7,686 nucleotides of DNA, taken from assembly GCA_947458775.1 (NCBI GenBank), contig CANGZX010000032.1:1-7686 (forward strand), written 5' to 3'. A program made the position numbers and the translations under genes. Shown in pieces: positions 6,861 to 7,686 of this stretch. Position 1 is the first letter of the stretch; every line of letters begins with the position of its first letter. Origin of the DNA: Sphingobacteriaceae bacterium (lineage in GTDB: Bacteria; Bacteroidota; Bacteroidia; Sphingobacteriales; Sphingobacteriaceae). Under the pieces are notes generated by a model. It did not search any database, was not told the DNA's origin, and saw only the letters and a list, made by a program, of their open reading frames with translations.

Positions 6861-7372
6861 TAACGTGCTTTTTTACGGTAAAATACCAGTGAAATTACCA
6901 GCATCAAAAATAAGGTAAAAAATGCACTCAAAATACTTCGTAAAAGTATTCCGCCAAAGTTAGAAAGGCTAAACAACTCGAAAGTGAAAAGTGTGAGGTG
7001 GTGTACAAAAGCCATCAGCAACCCGTAGACTAAAAACCATCGAGCGCCCATAATGCTCAAGCTGGGTTCGGGTTCTGTTTCCAACGAATCGTTGGAAATG
7101 GTAAGGTTTAGAAATAAAATACGGCCAAAAGCCAATACCGTACAGGCTAGGGCGTGTAGCCCTAGGGTATCATGAAAAACATCAATGGTTAGCCCGCAGC
7201 AAAAAGCCAAGGTATATAATGCCCAATTGGGTATTTTAAAGGGCAATAATAAGATGAACAGGATGTAAATGTAAGGGGTAGATAGGTTGTAAAAACCAAT
7301 ATTCTTAAGCAAGAATAATTGGATAAACACCAAGCCAAAAAAGCGTGCAATATGTAGCGGTATGCGTTCCAT
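6860..7372 (-). CDS. mreD: Rod shape-determining protein MreD
   Basis: Small integral membrane protein of the elongasome that accompanies MreC and helps couple cytoplasmic MreB filaments to RodA/PBP2. The 170 residues hold about six hydrophobic segments (roughly 10-24, 32-46, 50-66, 71-90, 110-132 and 140-165) and the typical MreD stretch GLTIDVFHDTLGLHALA (60-76) with G60, D64 and G71. Residues 93-108 form an acidic cytoplasmic or periplasmic loop. The family is poorly conserved, so the name rests on length, topology, this motif and the position between mreC and PBP2. Its ATG directly follows the mreC stop (TAAATG) and its stop overlaps the PBP2 start (TAATG). No signs of degradation. Confidence 0.93.
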   Translation of the reverse strand: MERIPLHIARFFGLVFIQLFLLKNIGFYNLSTPYIYILFILLLPFKIPNWALYTLAFCCGLTIDVFHDTLGLHALACTVLAFGRILFLNLTISNDSLETEPEPSLSIMGARWFLVYGLLMAFVHHLTLFTFELFSLSNFGGILLRSILSAFFTLFLMLVISLVFYRKKAR

Positions 7373-7686
7373 TTATTCCGTTTTATTGCTCAAATCGAGT
7401 GCTTTTTGCTCAGCACCAACGGCATTGTTCACCACATGAACATAGCTTAAGGTGGCAAAATTAGTAGCCAACTTTACTTCAATATTTAAAAAATTATCAC
7501 CGCCTTTCATCCCGGTTTGACTTACTGTACCAATAGGAATACCGGCAGGGAATAAGGAATAACCAGAAGTAACTACTTGTTCGCCAATTTTAACCTTAAT
7601 ATGGTGGGGTATGTCTTGCAAAACTGCATAGGCCGAATTAAAATTACCAGCACCCCAAACCAAAGAACCAAAAGGAGCGATGCTAG
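7373..7686 (-). CDS. mreC: Rod shape-determining protein MreC, C-terminal part (5' end outside window)
   Basis: The frame is open to the right edge and gives the last 103 residues, beginning SIAPFGSLVWGAG. A TTG at 7663 is internal and is not a start. The segment with GEQVVTSGYSLFPAGIPIG is the signature of the second beta-barrel domain of MreC, and the NFLNIEVKLATNFATLSYVH stretch matches the family's C-terminal strands. MreC is a periplasmic protein with one N-terminal anchor (not visible here) that assembles into filaments and activates PBP2. The chain ends with a short polar tail (LDLSNKTE). Its TAA is followed immediately by the mreD ATG. mreB would be expected next upstream, outside the window, where the operon promoter must also lie. 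Confidence 0.94.
   Translation of the reverse strand, partial: SIAPFGSLVWGAGNFNSAYAVLQDIPHHIKVKIGEQVVTSGYSLFPAGIPIGTVSQTGMKGGDNFLNIEVKLATNFATLSYVHVVNNAVGAEQKALDLSNKTE

Noticed and set aside
7373..7663. Short gene starting at TTG 7663
   Set aside because: The frame continues without a stop to the window edge and the sequence is the MreC C-terminus, so the TTG is an internal Leu codon.

Overview
This window looks like ordinary chromosome from a member of the Bacteroidota. The class cannot be fixed from sequence alone. Three things point there. Promoter-like boxes match the Bacteroidetes -7 consensus TAnnTTTG, before the tRNA and before the unknown gene. Most starts lack a Shine-Dalgarno sequence. 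The genes themselves (mreC-mreD-PBP2-rodA cluster, B. subtilis/human-type thymidine kinase, split heterodisulfide-reductase-like electron-transfer pair) are typical of the phylum. Base composition is moderately AT-rich and looks uniform, and I see no insertion sequence, phage gene, CRISPR array or other sign of transfer.

Left part (1-1996, minus strand): two translationally coupled genes for a membrane electron-transfer module. The first (695-1996) is a NarI-like, probably haem b-binding membrane protein ending in two 4Fe-4S clusters. The second (688 leftwards, cut by the window edge) carries two CCG cysteine-rich domains. Together they reproduce the domain order of FadF/EMO-type (ETF:menaquinone oxidoreductase-like) single-chain proteins.

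Middle (1997-3714): a complete small tRNA-Phe(GAA) unit on the plus strand with a TAnnTTTG box and an intrinsic terminator; tdk (thymidine kinase) on the minus strand; and, divergent from tdk, a 201-residue soluble protein of unknown function.

Right part (3707-7686, minus strand): the elongasome operon, transcribed right to left as mreC (3' end only) - mreD - mrdA (PBP2) - rodA. Junctions are extremely tight (TAAATG, TAATG, 7 bp), so co-transcription and translational coupling are likely. MreC and MreD link the MreB cytoskeleton to RodA (glycan polymerase) and PBP2 (transpeptidase), which build the side wall of rod-shaped cells; mreB would be expected just beyond the right edge. The rodA 3' end overlaps the convergent unknown gene by 8 bp.

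I did not find a clearly new system. The observations most worth a second look are the split FadF/EMO-like pair, the unknown protein tail-to-tail with the cell-wall operon, a putative cysteine/histidine metal site in PBP2, and the lengthened RodA.
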